Shown here in pieces: positions 5,975 to 6,221 of a stretch of DNA of 6,221 nt. The DNA lies in contig CAMBYJ010000112.1 of assembly GCA_945872015.1 (NCBI GenBank), positions 1-6,221 on the forward strand, in the 5' to 3' direction. Positions within the stretch are counted from its first letter, which is position 1; each line of letters begins with the position of its first letter. Both the position numbers and the translations under genes were made by a program. Source of the DNA: Chitinophaga pinensis. Its GTDB lineage: Bacteria; Bacteroidota; Bacteroidia; AKYH767-A; OLB10. A model generated the notes under the pieces. The model was not told the origin of the DNA. It saw nothing but the letters and a program-made list of their open reading frames with translations, and ran no database searches.

Positions 5975-6221
5975 ATGTCACGCATAGAAGATTCTTTAAT
6001 CAAACTACAGCATTATATCGAACGTGAGTCGTACAAAGGTTATGATCCTTACGATACATTAATGTCGTTTATACCTTTCGTAAGAATCAACAAGTGGTTA
6101 GCCATTATCGCAACGCAAGTACAAAAACGAAATCCAATCAATATTCGTCCGTTATTAGGAATCAAAAAAGATTACAATCCGAAGGGACTAGGATTATTCT
6201 TACATGCCTATGCGATTCTGC
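5975..6221 (+). CDS. Conserved protein of uncertain function, N-terminal 82 codons (3' partial)
   Basis: An open frame starts at ATG 5975, 4 nt after the oxidoreductase stop, and runs off the window end. The weak purine stretch AAAGG at 5958-5962 is about 12 nt upstream. The visible part is soluble-looking and basic: Lys-Gly-Tyr-Asp-Pro-Tyr-Asp-Thr-Leu (21-29), then Asn-Lys-Trp-Leu-Ala (39-43), Gln-Lys-Arg-Asn-Pro-Ile-Asn-Ile-Arg-Pro-Leu-Leu-Gly-Ile (51-64) and Tyr-Asn-Pro-Lys-Gly-Leu-Gly-Leu-Phe (68-76). From memory, this pattern matches proteins near bi-domain oxidoreductase genes in Bacteroidota polysaccharide clusters, some carrying a doubtful delta-aminolevulinic acid dehydratase label. 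The Trp/Tyr/Pro-rich helical look would fit an alpha/alpha-toroid carbohydrate-active protein, but that is a guess. The catalytic region, if any, lies beyond the window. Confidence 0.75.
   Translation, partial: MSRIEDSLIKLQHYIERESYKGYDPYDTLMSFIPFVRINKWLAIIATQVQKRNPINIRPLLGIKKDYNPKGLGLFLHAYAIL

Noticed and set aside
1..6221. Mobile element, CRISPR array, tRNA/rRNA gene or toxin/defence system
   Set aside because: No transposase, terminal repeats, regularly spaced repeats, tRNA-like cloverleaf or defence-type domain was seen; essentially the whole window is accounted for by six polysaccharide-type genes.

Overview
The window reads as part of a surface-polysaccharide (O-antigen, capsule or exopolysaccharide) biosynthesis locus from a member of the Bacteroidota, probably a flavobacterium- or sphingobacterium-like organism. 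The basis for this is strongly A+T-rich DNA, Lys/Asn/Ile-rich proteins, start codons with almost no Shine-Dalgarno sequence, and the gene types present. No marker gene fixes the taxon, so this is an inference.

All six genes lie on the + strand and are packed like one operon. From left to right: the last 86 codons of an asparagine-synthetase-type amidotransferase (1-261); a GT-B family 4 glycosyltransferase (252/261-1403); a 75-bp gap holding an imperfect inverted repeat (1404-1478); a polytopic membrane protein of the O-antigen polymerase/ligase type (1479-2747); a second family 4 glycosyltransferase (2744-3841); a 708-residue fusion of a medium-chain dehydrogenase and a Gfo/Idh/MocA oxidoreductase (3844-5970); and the first 82 codons of a protein of uncertain function (5975 to the window end). 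Most junctions are overlaps or gaps of 2-4 nt (TAATG, ATGA, TAA-CA-ATG, TAG-GATA-ATG), so translation is probably coupled. The only real gap is the 75 bp before the polymerase gene.

Inferred division of labour: the two glycosyltransferases add sugars to a lipid-linked repeat unit in the cytoplasm; the membrane protein polymerises the units (or ligates the chain) on the periplasmic face; the amidotransferase could amidate a sugar carboxylate or make asparagine; and the two-domain oxidoreductase probably does NAD(P)-linked chemistry on a sugar or a sugar-derived group. No flippase, priming transferase or export protein is in view, so the kind of polysaccharide cannot be decided here.

The least understood part is the right-hand end. 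There the fused oxidoreductase, which lacks the usual zinc ligands of its first domain and the usual Asp of its second, is followed 4 nt later by a protein I can only place tentatively. I saw no mobile element, CRISPR array, tRNA or rRNA, and no stretch over 300 bp without a gene.
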